Part shown: piece after piece, positions 1 through 7,379 of the stretch
How the letters are laid out: the number at the start of each line of letters is the position of its first letter
How positions within the stretch are numbered: position 1 is the first letter of the stretch
NCBI GenBank assembly: GCA_016935715.1
Contig: JAFGQJ010000010.1
Span: 1 to 26,248, forward strand
Reading direction: 5' to 3'
DNA: 26,248 bases
DNA from: Spirochaetales bacterium
GTDB lineage: Bacteria > Spirochaetota > Spirochaetia > SZUA-6 > DRHE01
Program-made: the position numbers and the translations under genes
The notes under the pieces: model-generated
What the model saw: only the letters and a program-made list of their open reading frames with translations
Databases searched by the model: none
Told to the model about the DNA's origin: nothing

Positions 1-16
1 CGGCGGTGGATCGGTC

Positions 17-1189
17 ATGATACGGGCGAAAGTGGCGCTGCTGTGCTGCGACCGCTATGAGGCAGCGTTCCTGAATACCACGCTGCTGCGGGGCTTCGAG
101 CTCCTCGGCGGGCTTAGGAGCTTCGTCGAACGCGGGGAAGGGGTACTGCTGAAACCGAATATCCTGGCCGGCTGCCCGCCCGAGCGGGCGGTAACCACCC
201 ACCCCTCGGTGCTCGAGGCCACGATCCAGATCCTGCGGGAGGCCGGGGCGCGGATCACCTACGGTGATTCCTCCGGCATCGTCAAGCCGCAGGCCTCGGC
301 CAGGGATTCCGGGCTCGCCGCCGTCGCTGAGAAGTACCGTGTCGAGATGGGGGACTTCGAGCACGGCCGGCAGACGGTGCTGGCAGGGGCCTGGAACGGG
401 GAACCGGACAGACGCCGAGTTCCGATCGCCCGTGCCGTAGTCGAATCCGATGCCCTGTTCAACCTCGCCAAGATGAAAACCCATCAGCTCACCCGCATAA
501 CCGGGGCGGTGAAGAACCTCTTCGGCTGCGTTCCCGGCCTGGCCAAGCCCGCCCTGCACGTGGCCTATCCCCAGGCCATGGATTTCAGCCGCCTGCTTGC
601 CCGTCTGCACCTCCGCATCCGTCCGCGCATCCACATCCTCGACGGGATCCTGGCCATGGAGGGCAACGGGCCGCGCAGCGGGGAACCTCGCCGGATGAAC
701 GCGATCGTGATGTCCCGGGATCCGGTTGCCGCGGATGCGGTGTTTTCCCGGCTGATCGGTTTGGAGCCCGCCTGCGTCCCGACCTGCCTGGCCGGAACGG
801 AGGCTGGCATCGGGACGTACAGAGTCGAAGAGATCGAGATCGTGGGCGAGGCGGTGGGAGACCTGGTCCAGCCGGAATTCGAGGTGGTGCGAACCGGTGT
901 CGTGGAGAAGGCCCTGCTCGGCTACTACCCCTCCATCCGAAACCTGCTGCTGCCCCGGCCGGTGATCGATCCGCGGCGCTGCCGGCGCTGCGGCATCTGC
1001 GTCAGAGCCTGCCCGCTGCCGGAAAAGGCGCTGGAGTTCGACGCCGGGGCCCCCGGCTCTCCGCCCGAGTACGACTACGAACGCTGCATCCGCTGCTACT
1101 GCTGCCAGGAGATGTGTCCGCACCAGGCCATCGGTCGGAAGACCCCCTTCCTCGGGAAAGTGCTGCTCGGTGCGGGAGGCGGGTCGTGA
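17..1189 (+). CDS. DUF362 protein with C-terminal 2x[4Fe-4S] ferredoxin domain
   Basis: A 390-residue protein. The N-terminal DUF362 region carries the family motif VLLKPNIL (about residues 43-50), the segment LAKMKTHQLTRITGAVKNLFG and the late motif SRDPVAADAV. The C-terminus has two CxxCxxCxxxCP clusters, at about C322/C325/C328/C332 and C357/C360/C363/C367, expected to bind two [4Fe-4S] clusters. Members of this family are poorly characterised, so an electron-transfer or redox role is inference. The start at 17 fits the family's usual N-terminus. The frame stays open to the window edge, but the ATG overlaps a possible upstream stop (TGA at 18-20) in an ATGA arrangement, suggesting it is a downstream gene of an operon. 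It converges on the TetR gene with only 5 bp between the stops. In the other DUF362 protein (23064-24137) the Fe-S domain lies mid-protein, so the two are not simple duplicates. Confidence 0.88.
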   Translation: MIRAKVALLCCDRYEAAFLNTTLLRGFELLGGLRSFVERGEGVLLKPNILAGCPPERAVTTHPSVLEATIQILREAGARITYGDSSGIVKPQASARDSGLAAVAEKYRVEMGDFEHGRQTVLAGAWNGEPDRRRVPIARAVVESDALFNLAKMKTHQLTRITGAVKNLFGCVPGLAKPALHVAYPQAMDFSRLLARLHLRIRPRIHILDGILAMEGNGPRSGEPRRMNAIVMSRDPVAADAVFSRLIGLEPACVPTCLAGTEAGIGTYRVEEIEIVGEAVGDLVQPEFEVVRTGVVEKALLGYYPSIRNLLLPRPVIDPRRCRRCGICVRACPLPEKALEFDAGAPGSPPEYDYERCIRCYCCQEMCPHQAIGRKTPFLGKVLLGAGGGS

Positions 1190-1194
1190 TCCCG

Positions 1195-1824
1195 CTACTG
1201 TCCTTCGCTCTCCTGCACCTGCTCTGCCTGCTGCCCCTCGTCAAAATACAGCTGGAGCACGTGCTCGATCAGGGCGCGGCGGACCTTGGCTTCCCTGAAC
1301 GTCCTGCCGCCGAAGAACTCCCGGTACAGGTCGGGCATCAGCACGGGCATGGTGAGGGCCGAGAAGAGGTGAATCACCACGAGCTTTAGCTCCTCCGGCG
1401 GCCGTTTCAGCTCCAGGCCGAGCTTCTTCGCCAGCTCCTGAAAGAAACCGTTCAACAGCTTCACGAACAGGGAATCGTAGCTGTCGTCGATGAGAGGTTC
1501 CCACATGTGAGCCTTGGTGATCCCTGGAAACATGATAGCCCCCTCCATGTAGTCGGTGAACAGCAGGAACAGCCGCTCGCGCACGCTGCGGCTCTCGTCG
1601 TTGAGGATCTCCCTCCAGTCCTCGAACACGTGCTCCACGGTCCGGCGTTTGACCTCATCGACCAGCTTCTCCTTGGAGCGGAAGTAGTAGTTGATCGCCG
1701 CGCTGTTCACCCCGGCCAGCTTGGCGATCTTGCGGATCGTAACCGCCTGGATTCCCTCCCGCTCGATGCATTCGACGGTGGCGTCGATGATCTTCCCCTG
1801 TACCGAGGCGTCCTCACTCGACAT
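1195..1824 (-). CDS. TetR/AcrR family transcriptional regulator
   Basis: A 209-residue protein. The N-terminal helix-turn-helix (about residues 10-55) has the TetR pattern: KIIDATVECIEREG, then VTIRKIAKLAGVNSAAINYY and FRSKEKLVDEV. The rest is a divergent ligand-binding and dimerisation region, including a VIHLFSALTMPVLMPDLYREFFGG stretch. I chose the ATG at 1824 over an in-frame TTG at 1878 because a GGGGGAG ribosome site lies about 7 nt upstream and the protein then begins just before the first HTH helix. The gene runs toward the DUF362 gene and away from the AAA ATPase. Its own promoter region has an inverted repeat over the -10, consistent with autoregulation. The ligand and targets cannot be read from the sequence. 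Confidence 0.9.
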   Translation of the reverse strand: MSSEDASVQGKIIDATVECIEREGIQAVTIRKIAKLAGVNSAAINYYFRSKEKLVDEVKRRTVEHVFEDWREILNDESRSVRERLFLLFTDYMEGAIMFPGITKAHMWEPLIDDSYDSLFVKLLNGFFQELAKKLGLELKRPPEELKLVVIHLFSALTMPVLMPDLYREFFGGRTFREAKVRRALIEHVLQLYFDEGQQAEQVQESEGQ

Positions 1825-1860
1825 GGCTGCTCCCCCTGGAATCTCACCGGGATCGCTCCC

Positions 1861-1906
1861 GTGAAATGAATGTTTCAATCATACGATTAATTTCACCGCC
1901 GCGTAA
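1861..1906 (-). promoter_or_regulatory. Promoter and candidate operator of the TetR gene
   Basis: On the minus strand, TTACGC (1901-1906), 17 bp, then TATGAT (1878-1883). Just downstream of the -10 is a short palindrome, TGAA-ACA-TTCA. A wider pair of arms, GTGAAAT (1861-1867) and ATTTCAC (1890-1896), brackets the -10. Inverted repeats over a TetR gene's own promoter are typical of autoregulation, but the -35 match is weak. The rest of the 1825-1943 gap holds no gene. Confidence 0.45.
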
Positions 1907-1943
1907 AGTGGAGAATATTGGCTCCCTCCGCGACAAGGGGCCT

Positions 1944-3107
1944 TCAATCCGCAATTATTCGATTTTCCCAAAGTTCATGCAGAAAATGGTGCACGGGAAG
2001 GATTCGAATGCCCGCCGCTGTTTTTCTAGGATGCGGATCAAGACTCACAAGCAGGCTCTGCCGCGGCCTGTGCTCTTCTGCGAATGCCCGGAGTCCCCGA
2101 AGGTGATGGGTCTGGGCATTTTCCGTGGCTTTCACTTCCACCGACACCTCTCCGTCGTTCAGGATAAAGTCGACCTCCTGTCCCGAGGCCGTTCGCCAGT
2201 AGTTAATCGGATAGAACAGACCGCTGTACAGGCTGTGGGCTTTGAGCTCCATATAGACGAAGTGCTCCAGGCATCGTCCAAACAACTCCGATCCCGGCGT
2301 GACAGGCCCCCTGCGCACGAGCGCAGATACGATACCGACATCAAAAAAGTAGAACTTGTGGGCCTCGATGATTCGCCTCCGTCCTCTCTTGTTGAAGGCG
2401 GGAACGAAAGAGCCTATGAGCGTATCCTCCAGGATCTGAAAATAGCTCCTAACGGTCGGTGAGCTGACTCCGCACTCCCGGGCAATATTCGAATAGTTGA
2501 CGATCCCGCCGTTTGAAAGGCCGGCGACTTCGAGGAATTTCCCGAAGGCGGGTACGTTTCGGGTGACCGCCTCGGCGGCAATCTCCTCCCTCAGATACTC
2601 CCCAATGTAGGCCTGAAGCAATCTTCGGGGATTCTTCTGCGTGTAGTGAGGTGGAAGCGTCCCATGATTGAGCGCCCGGACCAGCGAGAAATCAGTGATT
2701 TCTTTCGACACGAGAGGCAGCAGTTCGTATCGAATGGCTCGTCCGCCGAGCAGATTCGCTCGCTCTCTTTTTACCTTTCGTGCACTAGACCCGCAGAGTA
2801 TGAAACGAAGACCCCTGTTCTCGATGAGCCAGTGCACCTCGTCCAGCAGATCCGGCACCTTCTGCACCTCATCGATGATCACCGGCTCCCTCTGGTTGTT
2901 CCCGGTAAGCCCGTGGGCTTCCAGCTCCTGTCGCAACAGCTCCGGGTTCTGCAGCAACCGCCGATACTGATCAGACTGGAGCAGATCATAGGTCAACGCG
3001 TTGGGAAACAGGAACTTCAGAAGCGTACTCTTCCCCGTCTGACGAGGTCCCCAAAGAAAACAACTGTATTTGTTTGCCGTTTCCAAGGAAACGATTCTAA
3101 AATACAT
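1944..3107 (-). CDS. AAA-family ATPase with C-terminal DUF4143 domain
   Basis: A 387-residue protein. The N-terminal ATPase has a Walker A, GPRQTGKST (about residues 20-28), a Walker B, VIIDE (about 76-80), and a sensor-like LCGSSARK. The second half matches DUF4143, including a winged-helix-like SSPTVRSYFQILEDTLIGS segment and a nuclease-like VDFILNDGEVSVEVKA pattern near the C-terminus. These ATPases are widespread, often strain-variable and of unknown function. The DNA is visibly more AT-rich than the neighbours and uses more A/T-ending codons, which suggests transfer. No ribosome site precedes the ATG. A promoter ends about 8 bp upstream, so the mRNA may be leaderless. It lies directly behind patA on the same strand with a 33-bp gap. 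Confidence 0.88.
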   Translation of the reverse strand: MYFRIVSLETANKYSCFLWGPRQTGKSTLLKFLFPNALTYDLLQSDQYRRLLQNPELLRQELEAHGLTGNNQREPVIIDEVQKVPDLLDEVHWLIENRGLRFILCGSSARKVKRERANLLGGRAIRYELLPLVSKEITDFSLVRALNHGTLPPHYTQKNPRRLLQAYIGEYLREEIAAEAVTRNVPAFGKFLEVAGLSNGGIVNYSNIARECGVSSPTVRSYFQILEDTLIGSFVPAFNKRGRRRIIEAHKFYFFDVGIVSALVRRGPVTPGSELFGRCLEHFVYMELKAHSLYSGLFYPINYWRTASGQEVDFILNDGEVSVEVKATENAQTHHLRGLRAFAEEHRPRQSLLVSLDPHPRKTAAGIRILPVHHFLHELWENRIIAD

Positions 3108-3115
3108 GTAATTTT

Positions 3116-3144
3116 AAAATATAGTTTTAAAGTGTCCACGTCAA
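3116..3144 (-). promoter_or_regulatory. Promoter of the AAA/DUF4143 ATPase gene
   Basis: On the minus strand, TTGACG (3139-3144), 17 bp, then TATTTT (3116-3121). The -35 hexamer overlaps the patA stop codon. The predicted transcription start falls within about 1-2 nt of the ATG at 3107, and the short A/T-rich stretch between has no Shine-Dalgarno, suggesting a leaderless transcript. Confidence 0.5.
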
Positions 3145-4508
3145 CGCTTCTTCGCAACCTCTTTGAGCGTGTCCGCCAGCCGGTTCAGCACCTCGTCGAT
3201 CTGCTCGCGGGTGATGATCAGGGGAGGCTCGAAGCGCACGGTGTTGGCGCTGATCAGCGTGCCCGCCACCAGCACCTTGCGCTTGAACAGACCCGCCGCC
3301 ACTTTGTACCCCACCTCGGGGTTGTGGAAATGCTGTCCGATCAGCAGACCCTTTCCCGTTATTCCCGAGTAGATCTGGGGATACTTTGCTGCGATCTCCC
3401 GGAGCCTGCCGATGAAGTAGGCGCCCAGCTCGGCCGCCCGTTCGGGCAGCCGGTCCCGCAGGGTCACGTGGATGGCCGCGATGGCCGCGGCGCAGCCCAT
3501 CGGATTCCCGCCGGTTGTGGTGGTGTGGATGAAGGGATTGGGATCCTCGAAGGCCTTCCAGATGCGGCCGTTGCCGGCAAAGGCCCCGATCGGCATGACC
3601 CCGCCTCCCAGAGACTTTGCCACGCAGAGGATGTCCGGCACCACGTTCCAGTGGTTCAGGCCCCAGAGCGCTCCGGTGCGGCCCAGACCGGTCTGTACCT
3701 CGTCGGCGATCAGGAGCACCCCGTGCTGCGTGCACAGCTCCCGCACGCGGGGCCAGTAGTCGTCGGGCGGAACGATGGCCCCGGCTTCCCCCTGGATCGG
3801 CTCGGCGATGAAGCCGCACAGCTCCACCCCCACGGCATTGCAGATCTCCAGCTGCTTCTCCAGGGCTTCGGCGTCCCCGAAGGGCACGTAGAAGGTCTGG
3901 CCACCGTAGGGCTGCAGGGCCTTGCGGTAGTCCTTCTTGCCCATGACGCTCAGGGAACCCAGGGTCTTTCCGTGAAAGGCCTTTACCGTGGCGATGAAGT
4001 TGTGCCGGCCGGTAAACAGGCGGGCGATCTTCAGGGCTCCCTCTACGGTTTCCGTGCCGCTGTTGACCAGGAAGGCGTGGTCGATATCCCCGGGTGTGAT
4101 CCGGGCCAGCAGGTTGGCCAGCGCGCCCCGCAGCGGATCCATCAGCTCCTGGGTGGGGATGCCGGATTTTCCCGCCTGGGCCCGCACTGCGGCCACCACC
4201 TCGGGGTGGGACCAGCCCAGGTCCAGGGCGCCGTAGCCTCCCAGGCAGTCGATGTATTGATTGTCGAACATGTCGTAGTAGTAGATTCCCTCGCCCCGCC
4301 ACTCGGTGCCGGCGTAGTCGCCGGCCTCCGTGACCGACTTGCGATACTCCACCCAGCCGGCATTGAAATGCTTCACGAAGTTGTCCACGGTCTCCCTCGA
4401 GGCCGCCTTGGCTGTTTCCGTGTCCAGGCGGGTCTGGCTGATGATGTCGAGCCAGCGCTCGGCGTATTCCACCGCCCCCTGGTAACCTTCCACCTGACGG
4501 GAGTTCAT
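3141..4508 (-). CDS. patA: Putrescine aminotransferase (class III, PLP)
   Basis: A 455-residue protein that I recognise as close in layout and length to E. coli PatA/YgjG (459 aa). That enzyme transfers the amino group of putrescine to 2-oxoglutarate, giving 4-aminobutanal, which cyclises to pyrroline. Visible features are the N-terminal EYRKSVTEAGDY segment characteristic of this subfamily, FLVNSGTETVE (cofactor phosphate region), DEVQTG (about residues 269-274), the PLP lysine K298 in LCVAKSLGGG, and HTTTTGGNP. The ATG has an AGGAGGAA ribosome site 9 nt upstream. The gene is divergent from the agmatine deiminase operon, which would supply putrescine, so the context supports the call. An ornithine or other diamine aminotransferase is the main alternative. 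Confidence 0.9.
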   Translation of the reverse strand: MNSRQVEGYQGAVEYAERWLDIISQTRLDTETAKAASRETVDNFVKHFNAGWVEYRKSVTEAGDYAGTEWRGEGIYYYDMFDNQYIDCLGGYGALDLGWSHPEVVAAVRAQAGKSGIPTQELMDPLRGALANLLARITPGDIDHAFLVNSGTETVEGALKIARLFTGRHNFIATVKAFHGKTLGSLSVMGKKDYRKALQPYGGQTFYVPFGDAEALEKQLEICNAVGVELCGFIAEPIQGEAGAIVPPDDYWPRVRELCTQHGVLLIADEVQTGLGRTGALWGLNHWNVVPDILCVAKSLGGGVMPIGAFAGNGRIWKAFEDPNPFIHTTTTGGNPMGCAAAIAAIHVTLRDRLPERAAELGAYFIGRLREIAAKYPQIYSGITGKGLLIGQHFHNPEVGYKVAAGLFKRKVLVAGTLISANTVRFEPPLIITREQIDEVLNRLADTLKEVAKKR

Positions 4509-4573
4509 AACGGATAGTTCCTCCTCTGCATGATTGATACCGTTTCGGTCTATTCGATCACTTTTTTGAACTC

Positions 4574-4601
4574 AGTATATGCCGTTATCGGAATCTGTCA
4601 A
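4574..4601 (-). promoter_or_regulatory. patA promoter
   Basis: On the minus strand, a consensus TTGACA (4596-4601), 16 bp, then TATACT (4574-4579). The predicted start is near 4567, giving a leader of about 59 nt with an AGGAGGAA ribosome site before the patA ATG. This is one of the strongest promoter matches in the window. Confidence 0.7.
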
Positions 4602-4620
4602 GGTAAAATCCGGTTGACAG
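4595..4620. promoter_or_regulatory. Inverted repeat between patA and aguA, candidate operator
   Basis: Perfect 7-bp arms, CTGTCAA (4595-4601) and TTGACAG (4614-4620), are separated by 12 bp. Each arm contains the -35 hexamer of one of two back-to-back promoters, so one protein dimer bound here could control both. The symmetry may simply reflect two consensus -35 boxes, so an operator role is inference. Confidence 0.4.
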
Positions 4621-4642
4621 GCGGGTTCTCATGCCGTAGCAT
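4614..4642 (+). promoter_or_regulatory. Candidate aguA operon promoter
   Basis: TTGACA (4614-4619), 17 bp, then TAGCAT (4637-4642). A start about 7 nt downstream would fall within a few bases of the ATG at 4653, so the message would be nearly leaderless unless transcription begins earlier. The same layout, with TTGACAG, TGCCG and GAGG at identical spacing, recurs before the Lrp gene. Confidence 0.5.
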
Positions 4643-4652
4643 CGAGGTTGTC

Positions 4653-5774
4653 ATGGCCTGCACCGTAGAGGGCATACCCCGCAGCCACGGATTCCGCATG
4701 CCCGGCGAGTTCGAGCCTCACCGGGGCTGCTGGATGCTGTGGCCCGAGCGGCGGGACAACTGGCGTCTGGGCGCCAAACCGGCGGAACAGGCTTTCACGG
4801 AGGTGGCCTCCGCCATCGCCCGCTTCGAGCCCGTGACCATGGGAGTGTCCGCCGGCCGCTTCCGGCAGGCCTGCGCCTGTCTTCCCCCGGAGGTCCGGGT
4901 GGTGGAGATGTCCTGCAACGATTCATGGATGCGGGACGTAGGTCCGACCTTCGTGGTCAACGACAGCGGCGGCCTGCGCCTGGTGGACTGGCAGTTCAAC
5001 GCCTGGGGAGGTTTGAACGGGGGGCTGTACTTCCCCTGGGATCAGGACTGCCTGGTAGCCTGCAAGGTCGGGGAGATCGAGGCCGTCGACCGCTACCGGG
5101 CGCCGCTCGTTCTGGAGGGCGGAGCCATCCACGTGGACGGGGACGGCACCCTGATCACCACCGAGCAGTGCCTGCTCAACCCCAATCGTAATCCCGGGCT
5201 CGACCGCCGGGAGATCGAGGAGCTGCTCCGAGAGTACCTCGACGTGCGGACCGTCATCTGGCTCGGTCAGGGCGTCTTCAACGACGAAACCGACGGGCAC
5301 GTGGACAACCTCTGCTGCTTCGTCCGTCCGGGGGTGGTTGCGCTGAGCTGGACGGAAGACCGCAGCGATCCCCAATACCCGATTTCCACCGACGCCCTGA
5401 AGCGCCTGGAGACCGCCACGGATGCCAGGGGACGCCGGCTGCAGGTTCACAAGATCCATCAGCCCGATCCGGTCCTCATCAGCCGGGAGGAGTGCCTGGG
5501 GGTGGATCGGGTGGAGGGCACACTGCCTCGTCGCGAGGGAGATCGTTTGGCCGCCTCGTACATCAACTTCTACATCGCCAACGGCGCCGTGATCGCTCCC
5601 CAGTTCGGGGACGCGCGGGACCCGGCCGCCCTGGCCGCCCTGGCCGGGCTGTTCCCCGATCGGGAGGTCGTGGGCGTTTACGCCCGGGAGATTCTGCTCG
5701 GGGGCGGTAACATCCACTGCATCACCCAGCAGCAGCCCCTGGGCGGAACAAGGCGGGAGGGCAGGGCTGGCTGA
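4653..5774 (+). CDS. aguA: Agmatine deiminase
   Basis: A 373-residue protein, close to the usual length of about 370. The enzyme hydrolyses agmatine to N-carbamoylputrescine and ammonia. Family motifs are present in order: GFRMPGEFEPH and WMLWPERRDNWR near the N-terminus, DSWMRDVGPT (about residues 90-99), LEGGAIHVDGDGT, ETDGHVDN with the catalytic histidine near residue 216, and the C-terminal GGGNIHCITQQ with nucleophile C356. I chose the ATG at 4653, which has GAGG 5 nt upstream. An earlier in-frame ATG at 4530 would add 41 residues foreign to the family and cross the promoter. It is the first gene of the operon, followed 34 bp later by the carbamoyltransferase that would use its product. 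Confidence 0.93.
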   Translation: MACTVEGIPRSHGFRMPGEFEPHRGCWMLWPERRDNWRLGAKPAEQAFTEVASAIARFEPVTMGVSAGRFRQACACLPPEVRVVEMSCNDSWMRDVGPTFVVNDSGGLRLVDWQFNAWGGLNGGLYFPWDQDCLVACKVGEIEAVDRYRAPLVLEGGAIHVDGDGTLITTEQCLLNPNRNPGLDRREIEELLREYLDVRTVIWLGQGVFNDETDGHVDNLCCFVRPGVVALSWTEDRSDPQYPISTDALKRLETATDARGRRLQVHKIHQPDPVLISREECLGVDRVEGTLPRREGDRLAASYINFYIANGAVIAPQFGDARDPAALAALAGLFPDREVVGVYAREILLGGGNIHCITQQQPLGGTRREGRAG

Positions 5775-5808
5775 ATCGCAACGGGAAGCACAGCGGGAGG
5801 AGAAGAAC

Positions 5809-6741
5809 ATGCACAGCTTGTCTGGAAGGGATTTTCTCGACATCGACGCTTTCACACGGGAGGAGCTCCTGCTCATCCTGGATACGGCCCGGCAGCTCAA
5901 GCTGGAGACCCGGCGGGGCTACTTTCCCCGCTATCTGGAGAACAAGGCCCTCGGGCTGCTGTTCGATCAACCCTCCACCCGCACCCGCATCTCCTTCGAG
6001 CTCGGCATGCAGCAGCTGGGGGGATACGCCCTGTACCTGAAGCCGGGAGAGATCCATTTGGGCAAGAAGGAGAGCATCCCGGACACCGCCCGGGTGCTCT
6101 CCCGCTACCTGGATGCGATCATGATCCGCTGGAACGACTACGCCGAGATGAAGGAGCTGGCAGAGGCCGCGGAGGTGCCGGTCATCAACGGCATGACCGA
6201 GGTGAACCATCCCTGCCAGGCCCTGGCGGACGTGCTGACCATCATGGAGCGCTTCGGCGCCCTGGAGGGTCTCAAGGTCGCCTTCTTCGGCGACCGGACC
6301 CAGCCGGCCAATTCCCTGGGAGCCCTCTGCTCCAAGCTGGGCATGACCTTCGTGCACTGCGCGCCTTCCCGCTACGCCATCGATCCGCAGTGGGCCGGGA
6401 TCTTTCGCCGCAACTGCGAGCGCTCCGGGGGTGCCTTCATCCAGACCGAGGACATAACCGAAGCCACCGAGGGGACCCACGTGGTCTACACCGATGTGTG
6501 GTGGTGGATCGGACAGGAGGGGGAGGAGGCCGAGCGGCGCAGGGCCTTCGCCCCCTACCAGGTCAACGAAGCACTGATCGGCTCCTGTGACAGGAACGTG
6601 ATCTTCGAGCACTGCCTGCCGGCCTCCAGGGGGCTGGAGGTCACGGACGGGGTGATGGACGGGCCGCATTCGGTGATCTTCGACCAGGCGGAGAACCGCA
6701 TGCACACGGAGAAGGCCCTGCTGGTTCTGCTGCTCTCGTGA
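5809..6741 (+). CDS. Putrescine carbamoyltransferase-like enzyme (ornithine/putrescine transcarbamylase family)
   Basis: A 310-residue transcarbamylase. The carbamoyl-phosphate site STRTRISFE (about residues 56-64), HPCQALADV (about 134-142) and HCLPASRG (about 268-275) are all present. The SMG loop that identifies ornithine transcarbamylases is absent: the segment reads TDVWWWIGQEGEE (about 229-241). Ending motifs such as EVTDGVMDGPHSVIFDQAENR resemble putrescine carbamoyltransferases (AguB/PTC), which phosphorolyse N-carbamoylputrescine to putrescine and carbamoyl phosphate. Position right after agmatine deiminase supports this. Oddities are that the long C-terminal helix of known PTCs is missing (about 30 residues shorter) and no carbamate kinase lies nearby. 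A GGAGGAG ribosome site precedes the ATG by 7 nt. Ornithine or an unknown substrate remains possible. Confidence 0.75.
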   Translation: MHSLSGRDFLDIDAFTREELLLILDTARQLKLETRRGYFPRYLENKALGLLFDQPSTRTRISFELGMQQLGGYALYLKPGEIHLGKKESIPDTARVLSRYLDAIMIRWNDYAEMKELAEAAEVPVINGMTEVNHPCQALADVLTIMERFGALEGLKVAFFGDRTQPANSLGALCSKLGMTFVHCAPSRYAIDPQWAGIFRRNCERSGGAFIQTEDITEATEGTHVVYTDVWWWIGQEGEEAERRRAFAPYQVNEALIGSCDRNVIFEHCLPASRGLEVTDGVMDGPHSVIFDQAENRMHTEKALLVLLLS

Positions 6742-6774
6742 GCCGCGGCTCCCGGCCCGGCCGGGGATCGATGC

Positions 6775-6803
6775 TTGACAGACGGTCGGCCCTGCCGCAT
6801 TGT
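6775..6803 (+). promoter_or_regulatory. Candidate internal promoter or operator before the Lrp gene
   Basis: TTGACA (6775-6780), 17 bp, then a poor -10, CATTGT (6798-6803). On its own this is weak. It aligns with the aguA leader, however: TTGACAG, TGCCG at offset 18 and GAGG at offset 30 occur in both, and ATGGC follows. It may be a regulator-binding element shared with aguA rather than a full promoter. Confidence 0.35.
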
Positions 6804-6812
6804 TGAGGCGAT

Positions 6813-7346
6813 ATGGCACAAGGTTATACCGATTCGGAACAGAGAGCGCAGCCCATCCTTCCCTACACCCCGTTCGACGCCCTGGACTACCGCATTCTCC
6901 AGGAGCTGCACGGGAACGCCCGCGCATCCGCCGCCGAGATATCCAGGGCGGTGGAGGCCAATGAGCGTACCGTGCGCAAACGCATCGACCGGCTGATGGA
7001 GATGGGGGTGGGCCGCTTCACCCTGGTGCTGGACCCCCGCGTGTTCGGCTACGGGATCTCCGTGGATATCTTTTTGGGCATCGAGCCCTCCTGCGAGGAG
7101 CGAATCGTGGAGCAGCTGCTCGGCATGCCCCAGATCTCGTATCTGGCCTTCAATCTCGACAACACCGAGATCTCCATAGAAGCCCGCTTCAAGTCCAACG
7201 AGGAGTTCCACGAGTTCCTGAACTACACCCTCCCTTCGATCGAGGGCCTGGAGGTCAAGGATTTCGCCCTCGTTCCCCGGGTCGTGCGCAACATCGACGA
7301 GTGGCTCCCCCCGCCGGAGATGTTCGGAATCACCCCGCCGGAGTAG
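6813..7346 (+). CDS. Lrp/AsnC family transcriptional regulator
   Basis: A 177-residue protein. The N-terminal winged HTH (about residues 20-75) reads FDALDYRILQELHGNARASA, then AEISRAVEANERTVRKRIDRL, the usual Lrp/AsnC pattern. The C-terminal half is a RAM-like ligand-binding region (VDIFLGIEPSCEERIVEQLL and following). The ATG at 6813 has GAGG 4 nt upstream. The gene is embedded between the carbamoyltransferase and the GcvPA-like gene, so it probably senses an amino acid or a pathway intermediate and controls this operon and perhaps patA. Lrp-family regulators usually bind several short degenerate sites, so the exact operator cannot be read with certainty. The effector is unknown. Confidence 0.88.
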   Translation: MAQGYTDSEQRAQPILPYTPFDALDYRILQELHGNARASAAEISRAVEANERTVRKRIDRLMEMGVGRFTLVLDPRVFGYGISVDIFLGIEPSCEERIVEQLLGMPQISYLAFNLDNTEISIEARFKSNEEFHEFLNYTLPSIEGLEVKDFALVPRVVRNIDEWLPPPEMFGITPPE

Positions 7347-7379
7347 CTTCGAGAAACAGTAAAGACAGGAGGAGTTGTC

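Noticed and set aside
2646..4517. Long open frame on the plus strand across the ATPase and patA genes
   Set aside because: It is antisense to two clearly recognised proteins, its translation has low-complexity His/Gly/Val/Leu content with no domain, and GC-rich DNA commonly leaves such frames open.
5809..6741. Annotation as ornithine carbamoyltransferase (argF)
   Set aside because: The SMG ornithine loop is missing and the gene follows agmatine deiminase, so the putrescine-type call is preferred.
7364..7379. Possible RNA switch: GACA and TGTC flank the GcvPA-like ribosome site
   Set aside because: A 4-bp stem is too short to be meaningful in this sequence.
7347..7379. Glycine riboswitch upstream of the GcvPA-like gene
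   Set aside because: Only 33 bp separate the Lrp stop and the ATG, far too short for a glycine aptamer, and no such structure is visible.
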